Positions 8,759-17,832 of a DNA stretch of 64,000 nucleotides are shown here, piece after piece; the first letter of the stretch is position 1; each line of letters opens with the position of its first letter. Under the pieces are notes generated by a model that saw nothing but the letters and a program-made list of their open reading frames with translations, did no database searches and was not told the DNA's origin. The DNA is from JAALLB01 sp964502215. Its GTDB lineage: Bacteria > Pseudomonadota > Alphaproteobacteria > Rhizobiales > Rhizobiaceae. The position numbers and the translations under genes were made by a program. The stretch spans positions 25,003-89,002 of the forward strand of contig CAZCUN010000006.1 of assembly GCA_964502215.1 (NCBI GenBank). The letters are read 5' to 3'.

Positions 8759-9367
8759 ATGGATATTGATGCACTTCAGCAGAAAATTTCTGCTTGCCGT
8801 ATTTGCATTGATAACCCGCTTGGTTCTCCTTTGCCGCATGAACCGCGTCCAGTTGCTGTTTTATCTTCCAAAGCAAAGTTGATGATTATAGGTCAAGCGC
8901 CAGGAACGCGTGTTCATGCTTCTGGAAAACCATTCACAGATCCATCAGGTGATCGTTTGCGCGATTGGATGGGGATTGATGAAGAGGTGTTTTATAACCC
9001 TAATAAACTTGCTATCGCGCCAATGGGTTTTTGTTTTCCTGGGCTTGATAGAAAAGGGGGAGATTTACCCCCACGAAAAGAATGCTCTTCTTTTTGGCAG
9101 CATCAGGTTTTGGAAGCCATGCCACAAGTTGAGCTTATCTTATTAATTGGCATGTATGCGCAGAAATTTCATATGAAGGAAAATGTTGCTAAAACTCTCA
9201 CCGAAACAGTAAAAAACTGGCAAAGCGTTTTTAATGCTTCAAGCAACCCTAAATTATTACCGTTACCTCACCCTTCTTGGCGAAACTCAGGTTGGATTAA
9301 GAAAAACCAATGGTTCTCAGATGCAGTTTTGCCCGCATTGCGCAAAGAGGTTGCTAGATTGGTTTAA
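8759..9367 (+). CDS. Uracil-DNA glycosylase superfamily protein
   Basis: 202 residues. Motif 1 is IIGQAPGTRVHASGKPFTDP, as in family 4/5-like UDG-superfamily proteins, and motif 2 is LPLPHPSWRNSGW near residue 160. N-terminal cysteines (CRIC) are present, but the usual four-Cys Fe-S set of family 4 enzymes is not complete. The probable role is base-excision repair of uracil or a related base. It directly follows the GST gene in the same operon. Substrate range is uncertain. Confidence 0.8.
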   Translation: MDIDALQQKISACRICIDNPLGSPLPHEPRPVAVLSSKAKLMIIGQAPGTRVHASGKPFTDPSGDRLRDWMGIDEEVFYNPNKLAIAPMGFCFPGLDRKGGDLPPRKECSSFWQHQVLEAMPQVELILLIGMYAQKFHMKENVAKTLTETVKNWQSVFNASSNPKLLPLPHPSWRNSGWIKKNQWFSDAVLPALRKEVARLV

Positions 9368-9465
9368 TTTTGCCTGTTTAGCTGTGAATATTGTTTGTTT
9401 TGAAGAATTTTGTTCCAATATATTTCTTATTGTGAAATACTATTCTTATGCTTTGGGAGGCCACT

Positions 9466-9939
9466 ATGGATAAGACTGATAAGGCTATTTTGGCAATTTT
9501 ACAGGAAGACTCAACGCTTCCTGTTGCTGATATTGCACGTAAAGTAGGGCTTTCTACAACACCATGCTGGCGACGCATTCAAAAGCTTGAAGAAGATAAG
9601 GTTATCAAGAAACGGGTGGCTATCCTTGATCCTGATAAAGTGAACACAAGCGTTACAGTTTTTGTATCTATTAAAACTGATAAGCACAACGAAGAATGGC
9701 TGAAGCGCTTTGCTGAAATAATTATTAAATTTCCTGAAGTTGTTGGGTTTTACCGAATGAGTGGAGATATTGATTATTTACTTAAGGTTGTTGTGCCAGA
9801 TATTGACGCTTATGATTATTTTTATAAGCGGTTAGTATCTGATATTGATATTGAAAATGTTTCTTCTGCTTTTGCAATGGAGCGTATTAAGGATACGACG
9901 CACTTGCCTTTAGACTACGTAAAGATAGAAAAAACTTAA
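9466..9939 (+). CDS. Lrp/AsnC family transcriptional regulator
   Basis: 157 residues: N-terminal winged HTH (DKTDKAILAILQEDSTLPVADIARKVGLST) and a C-terminal RAM/AsnC ligand-binding domain (GFYRMSGDIDYLLKVVV). ATG 9466 is preceded at five bases by GGGAGG; the in-frame ATG at 9448 lies ahead of that site and is rejected. Lrp family proteins respond to amino acids. The neighbouring dehydrogenase converges on it, so no target is evident from position. Confidence 0.92.
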   Translation: MDKTDKAILAILQEDSTLPVADIARKVGLSTTPCWRRIQKLEEDKVIKKRVAILDPDKVNTSVTVFVSIKTDKHNEEWLKRFAEIIIKFPEVVGFYRMSGDIDYLLKVVVPDIDAYDYFYKRLVSDIDIENVSSAFAMERIKDTTHLPLDYVKIEKT

Positions 9940-9954
9940 GGCTACTAGCAGTTA

Positions 9955-9986
9955 TAAAAAGGCTGACACTTTTATGAGTGCCAGCC
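9955..9986 (-). terminator. Rho-independent terminator of the dehydrogenase gene
   Basis: Read on the minus strand: GGCTGGCAC, an 8-base loop, GTGTCAGCC (nine pairs, one G-T), then TTTTT. It begins 10 bp past the stop of the minus-strand gene. On the plus strand the same stem is followed by only TTTTG, so it may also weakly terminate the Lrp gene. Confidence 0.85.
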
Positions 9987-9995
9987 AAAGTTTTG

Positions 9996-10868
9996 TTATC
10001 CTGCGTTTTTAAGTCTTGCAAGCAAGCTGGAAGTATCCCAGCGATTACCACCCATTTTTTGGACTTCTGAGTAGAATTGATCTACTAGCGCGGTAACGGG
10101 TAAATTTGCACCGTTTGCTCTGGCTTCGTTTAAGCAAATACTTAAATCTTTGCGCATCCAATCTACGGCAAAGCCATGCTCATATTCACCAGCATCCATC
10201 GTTTGCCAACGGTTTTCCATCTGCCAACTTTGCGCAGCACCTTTTGAAATAACGCCCATAACAGCTTCAATATTAAGGCCTGCTTTTTGACCAAAGTGAA
10301 CGCCTTCTGATAAGCCTTGGACAAGGCCAGCAATGCAGATTTGGTTGACCATTTTTGTAAGCTGCCCTGAGCCAGCAGGCCCCATTAGACCGACCATGCG
10401 GGCATAACAATCAATGATGGGTTTTGCTTTTTCATAAATGCTGTTGTCGCCTCCAATCATGACTGTTAGGACGCCGTTCTCTGCACCAGCTTGGCCGCCA
10501 GATACTGGTGCATCCAGAAAATCAAACTTTCGTTCGGCAGCTGCTTCGTTCAGCTCTCTTGCAATCGCTGCTGAAGCCGTTGTGTTATCGATGAATATAG
10601 CGCCTTCTTTTACAGTTTCAAAAGCACCATCTTCGCCAAGAGTAACGCTTCTTAGGTCATCGTCATTGCCAACGCAGCAAAAAACAAAATCGCAGTCTTT
10701 GGCAGCTTCTGCAGGTGTTGCGCCATGGCTGCCACCAAACTCTTTGACCCAATCTTCTGCCTTAGCTGTTGTGCGGTTGTAGACAGAAACTTCATGTCCT
10801 GCTTTTGAAATATGGCCTGCCATTGGATATCCCATAACGCCCAACCCGATAAAAGCAACTCTTGCCAT
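9996..10868 (-). CDS. NAD(P)-dependent beta-hydroxyacid dehydrogenase
   Basis: 290 residues of the 3-hydroxyisobutyrate dehydrogenase / tartronate semialdehyde reductase family. The N-terminal Rossmann fold has FIGLGVMGYPMAGHI and NRTT, the substrate motif is DAPVSGGQAGAENG, and the catalytic Lys lies in GSGQLTKMVNQ near residue 171, followed by the DLSICLNEA helix. Arg after the first strand (NRTTAK) suggests NADP or mixed cofactor use. The substrate cannot be fixed from sequence. It is monocistronic and divergent from the acylase gene. Confidence 0.9.
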   Translation of the reverse strand: MARVAFIGLGVMGYPMAGHISKAGHEVSVYNRTTAKAEDWVKEFGGSHGATPAEAAKDCDFVFCCVGNDDDLRSVTLGEDGAFETVKEGAIFIDNTTASAAIARELNEAAAERKFDFLDAPVSGGQAGAENGVLTVMIGGDNSIYEKAKPIIDCYARMVGLMGPAGSGQLTKMVNQICIAGLVQGLSEGVHFGQKAGLNIEAVMGVISKGAAQSWQMENRWQTMDAGEYEHGFAVDWMRKDLSICLNEARANGANLPVTALVDQFYSEVQKMGGNRWDTSSLLARLKNAG

Positions 10869-10933
10869 TTTTGTGTCCTTCCTGTCTAAAATGTACTATA
10901 AGTTTTGAAATATATAAGAGACGTAATAAAGCA

Positions 10934-13396
10934 ATGCGAAGAATTTTTAAATGGCTGATTGGCATAAGTGTTTTGCTAATTATAGGTGCAATCCTTTTTG
11001 GAGCTATTGGTTATGGTGTTTTGTTGCGCACTGTGCCCGCCAATAATGGAAAAATGCAACTGGCTGGTTTGCAAGTTTCTGCCGAGGTTGTTTTTGATAA
11101 AAATGCAGTTGCGCATGTTGAAGCGGATAGTTTGCAAGATGCTATGCATGTACTTGGTTTTTTGCATGCAAGAGAACGTTTATGGCAAATGGAATTTTTG
11201 CGCCGCGTTGGGCAGGGGCGGTTGTCTGAAGTTCTAGGTGATGCAACTGTGGATACTGATATCTTTTTACAAACCTTGGGTATGGCAGAAGCTGCGGAAA
11301 AGTCATTTGAGAAACTCCAACCCAGAACAAAAGAAGCGCTCAATTCATATGCATCAGGTGTAAATGCTTATGCGAAACGTAAAACTCGTTTGTTTGAACC
11401 AAAACTGGGTGCAGAATTTTTAATTCTTGGTCACACGCCAGAGCCTTGGGAAGCATGGAACTCAATTCTTATTCTTAAAGTAATGGGCTTTAGTTTGGGC
11501 AGTAACTTAGACCGTGAAATTCAACGTTTGGCGATGGCTTCAAAAGGTTTTTCTGCTAAGCAAATTGACGATCTCGTTTCATACAGCCCAAGGGATAATC
11601 CGCCACCTTTGCCCGATTTGAGAAAACTTTATGGTTTTGGGCAAGAAGGTAAACTATCAGAAAGCGCTTCTTTGTCGGATGCTACGCCAGAGCCATTTGT
11701 TTTAGATTGGCCAACAGGGCGTTCTGCATCTAACAATTGGGTTATTTCGGGTGAGAAAACAGATACAGGAAAGCCAATTCTAGCAAATGATCCTCACCTT
11801 GGTTTTACAGCACCTTCGGTGATGTATTTGGCGCATCTTTCGTTCAAAATAGATGGTAAAAAACATGATGTAATTGGCGCAACAATTCCTGGTATTCCAA
11901 CAATTATTACAGGCAGGAACTCACGTGTTGGCTGGGGTCTCACAACCACTGGCTTAGATTCTCAGGATTTGTTTGTTGAGAAAATCAACCCAGTAGACGA
12001 GACATTATATAAGACTGAATCTGGGTGGGAAAAATTCAAAACGCAAGAGATGGAAGTTGGTATTTCTGGCGGGAAGAGTAAAAAATTTATAAAGCGATCA
12101 ACTAGACATGGACCAGTTTTGCCAGATGGATTTAGAAATCTTAAAAAACTTTTGCCTGAAAGGCATGTTGGTGCGCTTAAATGGACCGGGTTACATGCCG
12201 ACGATACAACACTTGATACTTTGATGAATACGATGTTTTCAAACTCTGTTCAGGATGTATTAGATAATGCAAAATATGCAGTTTCACCAATGCAATCGCT
12301 CGTAATTGCAGATGTTGATGGTGCAATTGGACTTGCAACACCTGCAAGAGTTCCTATCCGTGACAAGGCTAATGTCATTGCTGGGCGTGCGCCGGTATTA
12401 GGCTGGAACGCTGAGCATCAATGGAAGGGATTTGTTGAGGCAAGTGAAATACCTCAAGTTATAAATCCTGCAAAAGGTGCTATTGCTACTGCTAATGCGA
12501 AATTCTTTGATGCTGATTATCCCCACCATATAACTTTTGATTGGGCAGAGCACTTTCGACAATCGCGTGTTGAGGATTTGGTTTATGGACAAAACGAAAA
12601 ACACACGGTTGAGATTTCTAAAAATATAATGGCTGATAATTACTCAATGCCACTTGTTGAGTTAGTCAAAATAGCAACTGCCGCTGAGATAGGTGGGGCA
12701 GGTGAGCGGGGTGATATTGTTAAAGCGCTTTCAAATTGGAATGGTCGTATGGATGCTGATGCAAGTGAGCCGCTAATTGCCTTGTCTTGGTTTAAGCATT
12801 TGCATGAAGCAATTTTGATGGATGACCTTCAGGATGCGTATAAACTCTTTGATCGTGGTCGTATAACTAAAGTGCTGAAAATCCTTAGCCGTGGAACTGC
12901 ACGTGATTGGTGCGATAGGCGTGGTACAGACTTACAAGAAAGTTGCGCGATTATTATGACGCAAGCTTTAGATGCCGCGCTCTCAGAACTAAAATCCAAC
13001 TATGGTGACGATTGGAAAAACTGGCAATATGGGAAGGCGCATATCGCATATAGCGAGCATCGTCCATTTGGAAAAGTGGAAGCCCTTTCAGCTATCTTTA
13101 ATATTACGGTTGAAAGCGGAGGTGGGCCTTACACTTTACATAGAGGGCAGACTGACTTTGGTGAAGACGGCCCTTACAGAAGCCGACATGGTGCTGCTTA
13201 TCGCGGTATTTATGATTTTTCTGATTTAGATAAATCAGTTTTTATTCAGTCTACTGGGCAAAGTGGTCACTTCCTTTCCAAACATTATCGTGATTTTACG
13301 GATGAATGGTCACAATCTAGATTTATTCCAATGACAACGAACAAAGAAAGTTATTCGTTGAACGCTAAAGGTACATGGACATTCGATCCCTCATGA
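10934..13396 (+). CDS. Penicillin acylase family (Ntn) amidohydrolase
   Basis: 820 residues. An N-terminal anchor/signal (RRIFKWLIGISVLLIIGAIL) is followed by the alpha chain, then the autocatalytic cleavage point. The nucleophilic Ser, first residue of the beta chain, is in SNNWVISG at about residue 266, and HGPVLPDG and the late Asn region follow. The family includes beta-lactam and N-acyl-homoserine-lactone acylases; which amide is cut is unknown. ATG 10934 is used because it leads straight into the signal segment; the upstream frame has no support. It overlaps the next gene by 4 bp (ATGA). Confidence 0.88.
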   Translation: MRRIFKWLIGISVLLIIGAILFGAIGYGVLLRTVPANNGKMQLAGLQVSAEVVFDKNAVAHVEADSLQDAMHVLGFLHARERLWQMEFLRRVGQGRLSEVLGDATVDTDIFLQTLGMAEAAEKSFEKLQPRTKEALNSYASGVNAYAKRKTRLFEPKLGAEFLILGHTPEPWEAWNSILILKVMGFSLGSNLDREIQRLAMASKGFSAKQIDDLVSYSPRDNPPPLPDLRKLYGFGQEGKLSESASLSDATPEPFVLDWPTGRSASNNWVISGEKTDTGKPILANDPHLGFTAPSVMYLAHLSFKIDGKKHDVIGATIPGIPTIITGRNSRVGWGLTTTGLDSQDLFVEKINPVDETLYKTESGWEKFKTQEMEVGISGGKSKKFIKRSTRHGPVLPDGFRNLKKLLPERHVGALKWTGLHADDTTLDTLMNTMFSNSVQDVLDNAKYAVSPMQSLVIADVDGAIGLATPARVPIRDKANVIAGRAPVLGWNAEHQWKGFVEASEIPQVINPAKGAIATANAKFFDADYPHHITFDWAEHFRQSRVEDLVYGQNEKHTVEISKNIMADNYSMPLVELVKIATAAEIGGAGERGDIVKALSNWNGRMDADASEPLIALSWFKHLHEAILMDDLQDAYKLFDRGRITKVLKILSRGTARDWCDRRGTDLQESCAIIMTQALDAALSELKSNYGDDWKNWQYGKAHIAYSEHRPFGKVEALSAIFNITVESGGGPYTLHRGQTDFGEDGPYRSRHGAAYRGIYDFSDLDKSVFIQSTGQSGHFLSKHYRDFTDEWSQSRFIPMTTNKESYSLNAKGTWTFDPS

Positions 13397-14565
13397 AAAA
13401 AATCATCTTTTCTTTTATAATTTTAATTTCTTCTTGTTTATCGACGTTAGCAGATGGAATCGTTAGCCAAATAGTGTCAGCACCTGTGTTTGCAAATGGT
13501 ACAATGAGGGATATTCAAAGTGGTATTAATATCTATTTGCAAAATGATAATGTTCAAGGATTAGATTTTATCAATCCGCAAGTTCTTGGTTATGGTGTGC
13601 CGCCAGGTGGGGCTCTTGAAGTTGAGATGATAAGCGGGTTTGAGCGTGATCCAAACGTACCACTTGATGGGAGATCGCTATTATTGACCGTTGGTGTGCC
13701 GCAACAAGGATTACCTGAAAAAGCTGGTGGTCATGTAATCTCGCAAGGGCAAAATAAAAATACCTTTTTAATTAAACCTACTGGTCGCGATGGGATGGTG
13801 CCTGAGCGTCTTGAGTCTCCTGCCAAAGGTGTTGCCTTCGATCAGGTGCAGCAACGTGGGATTAAAATAATTCATATTGGTAGAAATTTTGCTTTTATAT
13901 CTCGAGGAGAAAAAGGTGTTGTTGAAGTTCGGTTCAAAGATAGCGGTGGTAATATTATTGCTCGAGGGCGTGGTGAATTAGATTTTCTACAAGAACCAAG
14001 GCCGCAAATTTTTCCAACGAATATAACTCATGATCAAAGAAATCATAATTGGCAAAGGCTTAAGCCTGGTCAAGTTGTTGGCGTTGCAAAAGGAACTTTA
14101 CCTATGCCGTTCTTGATGTTTGATGCGGATGAAGGCATTCACAATACAGGAATATTTGGTGCGGGCGTTTTATCTAGCCAACAATTGCAAGAGATGGGAT
14201 TTAAAATACCAAAAGAGCTATCACGCTACAATGGTGGGCTTATTCTTAAAGATCGAAATGGTGATGGTTTTTTAGCCCCAGCAGATGACATCATAATAGG
14301 TGGCATTGTAAATGAAGCTCCCGAAGGCGCTACTGGATATCAAGTTGTTACGCCACTTGTAAAAGAGAAACCATTTTTGTCAAAACCAACGTCTGATTTT
14401 AATAAAAGAGCAGGGGCAACGTTAGGAGGGGCGATTATGCAAGTCGTCTATATTGCTGGTGATAAAGTTGGAAAGTATAGAATAACATTTTCACTTCTAG
14501 AGCGTGCAGGTGATGTCACAAGCCCTGATGGATCGAGTGTTCCTTATACAATCATTGTTGAGTAG
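13393..14565 (+). CDS. Secreted protein of unknown family with EF-hand-like loop
   Basis: I do not recognise this family. 390 residues with a clear signal peptide (KKIIFSFIILISSCLSTLADG). The rest is beta-rich, with many Gly/Pro turns and no long hydrophobic segment. Near residue 300 DRNGDGFLAPAD matches a calcium-binding EF-hand/dockerin-type loop: Asp1, Asn3, Asp5, Gly6, Asp12. The start codon overlaps the acylase stop (ATGA), so translation is coupled and a partnership with the exported acylase is plausible but inferred. Penicillin acylases bind calcium, which fits but does not prove a link. Confidence 0.75.
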   Translation: MKKIIFSFIILISSCLSTLADGIVSQIVSAPVFANGTMRDIQSGINIYLQNDNVQGLDFINPQVLGYGVPPGGALEVEMISGFERDPNVPLDGRSLLLTVGVPQQGLPEKAGGHVISQGQNKNTFLIKPTGRDGMVPERLESPAKGVAFDQVQQRGIKIIHIGRNFAFISRGEKGVVEVRFKDSGGNIIARGRGELDFLQEPRPQIFPTNITHDQRNHNWQRLKPGQVVGVAKGTLPMPFLMFDADEGIHNTGIFGAGVLSSQQLQEMGFKIPKELSRYNGGLILKDRNGDGFLAPADDIIIGGIVNEAPEGATGYQVVTPLVKEKPFLSKPTSDFNKRAGATLGGAIMQVVYIAGDKVGKYRITFSLLERAGDVTSPDGSSVPYTIIVE

Positions 14566-14572
14566 AAATAAT

Positions 14573-15832
14573 TTATATGCCAAATTCTGTGTAGGGGATG
14601 AAGTCAACTAAGTCACCTTTTGAAAGTGTTGTCGTTTCTTCACTAATCTCAATTAATCCAGAACTTTCCCGTAATCCTGTGATGAGACCTGAGCCGTCTC
14701 TTTCAAATTTTTCAACAGAAGTTTGACCGTTGTTATTTACAAGATAGCCTCTTAAAAATTCGCGCCGGTCAGGCTTTGACTTCAAGGTGAAGTTTGATGG
14801 AACCTTATAGCGTTGTGGCGTTTTAAATTCTCCGCCAGCTAGTCTTTCAATAGATGGCAGCACGTATAAGATATAGCAAACAAATGCTGCTACTGGATTT
14901 CCTGGTAGTGTAAAAATCAGTGTATCCTTGATTTGTCCAAAGCTCATGGGTCTGCCAGGTTTTACTGCTAATTGCCACAGATGGCATTTCCCAAGATCGC
15001 TTATTGCATCGACAAAATGGTCTTCTTCCCCCTTAGACGCACCGCCTGATGAAATGATAATATCATATTTTGAAGCGGCCGCTTTCAATCTATCTTTTAC
15101 TTCATCAGCGTCATCTGGATAAATCCCCAGATCATTTATGGTCACATTTGATGCTTGTAATAATCCGCTAAGCATTGGGTGATTTGCATCGTAGACCTTA
15201 CCTTTTTCATAAGCTTCGCCCGGCAATAAAAGTTCATTGCCACTGGAGAGCAAGCCTACATTAAGGGGGGCGAAGACTTCAATTTTATCTGTTCCAGTTG
15301 AGGCAATTGCAGCAAGGTCTTGAGGGCGTAATTTAGTGCCTATTTTAGCAATGATATCATCTTTTCGAACGTCTTCACCGGCTAAGCGGCAATTTGCACC
15401 AGCTTTTAAACCAGCAGGGATTGCAATAAACTTTGCGCCTTCTTGCTCGTGAGGTTCACAGTCTTCTTGCATTGCAATTGTATCAGCATTCTCAGGCATT
15501 TTTGCACCTGTGAATATTCTAGCAGCAGAAAAACCGGGGAGTTCAATCTCTTGCGTATCGCCTGCAGCAATTCTTGCCATTAGAGGGAAGAAACCGCCTG
15601 TTGGCTCAAAGTCAGCATAGGTAAATGCATAACCATCGACTGCTGAATTATTAAAAGCAGGAATGTTGCGCGGTGCGATAACATCCTTTGCAAGAATTCT
15701 TCCCGTTGCTTTTTCCAAGGTAATTATTTCTGATTTAGCAATGGTCTTCATCCGCTCGCTAAGAATACTTATAGCTTGCTCGTGACGTAATCTATCCTTG
15801 TCATGTAAGAAGCAATCATCTGTTAATTTCAT
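14573..15832 (-). CDS. moeA: Molybdopterin molybdotransferase MoeA
   Basis: Inserts molybdate into adenylated molybdopterin to give Mo-cofactor. 419 residues, the normal length. Seen are KATGRILAKDVIAPRNIPAFNNSAVDGYA at the N-terminus (split here by domain I/II), IFTGAKMPENADTI, the SSGGASKGEEDH loop of the MPT-binding domain III and LPGNPVAAFVCY. It overlaps mobB by 4 bp and is the last gene of the six-gene minus-strand run. Confidence 0.94.
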   Translation of the reverse strand: MKLTDDCFLHDKDRLRHEQAISILSERMKTIAKSEIITLEKATGRILAKDVIAPRNIPAFNNSAVDGYAFTYADFEPTGGFFPLMARIAAGDTQEIELPGFSAARIFTGAKMPENADTIAMQEDCEPHEQEGAKFIAIPAGLKAGANCRLAGEDVRKDDIIAKIGTKLRPQDLAAIASTGTDKIEVFAPLNVGLLSSGNELLLPGEAYEKGKVYDANHPMLSGLLQASNVTINDLGIYPDDADEVKDRLKAAASKYDIIISSGGASKGEEDHFVDAISDLGKCHLWQLAVKPGRPMSFGQIKDTLIFTLPGNPVAAFVCYILYVLPSIERLAGGEFKTPQRYKVPSNFTLKSKPDRREFLRGYLVNNNGQTSVEKFERDGSGLITGLRESSGLIEISEETTTLSKGDLVDFIPYTEFGI

Positions 15833-16338
15833 TTTTCAATCCCGCAACTTTTCAAAATAAAATCTGAAATTGCCTTTATGCTATTTCGATTAAAGTGTGG
15901 AAGAGGGCAGTTATCAAGTTCAACATCACTAGCGATAGCTTTGATGTTATCATCTTGCGGCCATAATAAATCTAGCTTATTTTCGGGGCCAATGATTTCT
16001 AGCTTTGAAATATTTTCTTTTTTATACCCCTCAACAAGTACTAAATCACAAGGTGCTAATTTGGCTATCATATCTTCAAAATTAGGTTCGTCTTGGTTGT
16101 GTAGTTCATGTTGAATTGCCCAGCGGTTTCGTGACACAAGCATGACTTCAACTGCGCCTGCTTCTCTATGTTTGAAACTATCTGTATTTGGCTTATCCAA
16201 ATCAAAGGTGTGGTGTGCGTGTTTTATGGTTGATACTTTATAGCCACGGCTGCTTATTTCAGTCACGAGAGCTGCGACTAAAGACGTTTTTCCAGAGTTT
16301 TTCCAACCTGCAATTCCAAAGCATTTATTTAAGTTCAT
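15829..16338 (-). CDS. mobB: Molybdopterin-guanine dinucleotide biosynthesis adapter MobB
   Basis: 169-residue P-loop GTPase: Walker A GWKNSGKTSL at residues 11-20, then STIKHAHHTFDLDKP and a Walker-B-like CDLVLVEGYKKE. MobB assists MobA in forming the guanine dinucleotide form of Mo-cofactor. It overlaps moeA and mobA by 4 bp each, so translation of the three is coupled. Confidence 0.93.
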   Translation of the reverse strand: MNLNKCFGIAGWKNSGKTSLVAALVTEISSRGYKVSTIKHAHHTFDLDKPNTDSFKHREAGAVEVMLVSRNRWAIQHELHNQDEPNFEDMIAKLAPCDLVLVEGYKKENISKLEIIGPENKLDLLWPQDDNIKAIASDVELDNCPLPHFNRNSIKAISDFILKSCGIEK

Positions 16339-16958
16339 TCGTTATTAAGCCCTAATGAGATCTCTTGTGCCTTTTGCATATCATCAGGCGTGTTGACGTT
16401 GAAGAAAGGATCTATTCCATTTTCATAGTTTTGGAAATTAACCTGACAATTAGAATATCTTTTAACAAACAGCATTACTTTTCTGTTTTCTTCATCCACT
16501 AAAAAACTTTCTAAGTCATCGGCTAAACTTACTGGCCAAAGTCCAAAAACAGGGTGGTTTCTGCTATTAGAAGCGGCAAGTGCAATTTTTGAACTTTCGC
16601 TTACTGCGGATGCTAACATTTGCCCAACATATGTTTTGGGAAAGAAGGGCGTGTCTGCTGCTGCGGTTATTACATGTGTTGCTGAAGTATTGTTTTGTGC
16701 CCAACGCATGCCTGCTAGAACGCCTGCTAATGGGCCAACAAAGCCATCAACAGTATCGGGTTGAATATCTAAGCTCAGATTTGAAAACCTCTTTGGATCG
16801 CCATTTGCATTTACTATTATATTTTCTGTTTGGTGCTTAAGATTATCTGCAACAATTGAAACAAGTGTTTTTCCATTTAATTCAAGAAGACTTTTTTCTG
16901 GTCCATCCATACGTCTTGAAAGTCCGCCAGCCAAAATCACACCAAGAAGATCAGCCAT
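16335..16958 (-). CDS. mobA: Molybdenum cofactor guanylyltransferase MobA
   Basis: Transfers GMP to Mo-molybdopterin. 207 residues with the nucleotide-binding loop VILAGGLSRRMDGPEKSLLE at residues 7-26, FVGPLAGVLAGMRWA and the metal-binding AADTPFFP. ATG 16958 is chosen since family members start just before the loop and an AAGG-type site lies upstream; the longer frame is unsupported. It overlaps the end of fdhD by 8 bp. Confidence 0.93.
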   Translation of the reverse strand: MADLLGVILAGGLSRRMDGPEKSLLELNGKTLVSIVADNLKHQTENIIVNANGDPKRFSNLSLDIQPDTVDGFVGPLAGVLAGMRWAQNNTSATHVITAAADTPFFPKTYVGQMLASAVSESSKIALAASNSRNHPVFGLWPVSLADDLESFLVDEENRKVMLFVKRYSNCQVNFQNYENGIDPFFNVNTPDDMQKAQEISLGLNNE

Positions 16959-17832
16959 TTTTATCGCCCTTTCTTTTGTGTTTTTTATCTTCTTCGTTGA
17001 TTGTATCAGGATCGGTATCAAATTCTATTCTGTTTTCTCCAGATAAAACAATAAAACGTTTACCGCGTGCACGGCCAATTAGAGTTAATCCAACTTGCCT
17101 TGCTAGTTCGACACCTGCCGCAGTGAAGCCAGACCTGGATACAAGAATTGGAATGCCCATCATCACTGTTTTAATGACCATTTCTGAAGTTAATCTGCCT
17201 GTTGTATAAAATATCTTATTTGAAGCGTCTGTTTTCTCGTTAAACATCCAGCCAGCAATTTTGTCGACAGCGTTATGACGACCAACGTCTTCCATGTAAA
17301 CCAGTGGACGATCTTCTTCGCACAAGACGCAACCATGAATAGCGCCTGCCTCTAAATATAGACTAGGGGCTGTATTGATTTTTTTTGTAAGTGCATAAAG
17401 CCAACTGGTTTTTAAAACTGTATTTTTAGAAAGCTTCGCTTTGTCAAAACTGTCCATGATATCTGCAAAGACTGTGCCTTGTGCGCATCCTGAGGTTCTG
17501 ATTTTCTTTTTCATTTTTTCTTCAAAATTAGTTTCAACCTCTGTTCGCACTACGACAACTTTCAGGTCTGCGTCGTATTCAACATCTGTCACCGTATCTT
17601 TGTGTGAAAGCATGTTCTGATTTACAAGATACCCAACAGCTAACAGTTCGGGATGGTCACCAATCGTCATCATTGTTACGACTTCTTGGCTGTTCAGAAA
17701 AAGAGTCAAGGCATGTTCATAAACCACCCGTGTGTCTATCTTTTCTCCGTTGTGGTCGATTCCAGATACACTGGTTGACAGTGAGTTATCTTGCGGATTT
17801 GGCGCTATAATGAACTCTTGTTTATTAGGCAT
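16951..17832 (-). CDS. fdhD: Formate dehydrogenase sulfurtransferase FdhD
   Basis: Delivers sulfur to the Mo-bisMGD cofactor of formate dehydrogenases. 293 residues. Conserved FdhD stretches are present: EDVGRHNAVDKIAG, TTGRLTSEMVIK and the GLTLIGRARG C-terminus. The sulfur-carrier site reads RTSGCAQGT, with one Cys where E. coli FdhD has two (CxxC); the first of those is the essential one, so activity is probably kept. HGCVLCEED supplies two more Cys. No formate dehydrogenase subunit is in the window, so its client lies elsewhere. Confidence 0.93.
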   Translation of the reverse strand: MPNKQEFIIAPNPQDNSLSTSVSGIDHNGEKIDTRVVYEHALTLFLNSQEVVTMMTIGDHPELLAVGYLVNQNMLSHKDTVTDVEYDADLKVVVVRTEVETNFEEKMKKKIRTSGCAQGTVFADIMDSFDKAKLSKNTVLKTSWLYALTKKINTAPSLYLEAGAIHGCVLCEEDRPLVYMEDVGRHNAVDKIAGWMFNEKTDASNKIFYTTGRLTSEMVIKTVMMGIPILVSRSGFTAAGVELARQVGLTLIGRARGKRFIVLSGENRIEFDTDPDTINEEDKKHKRKGDKNG

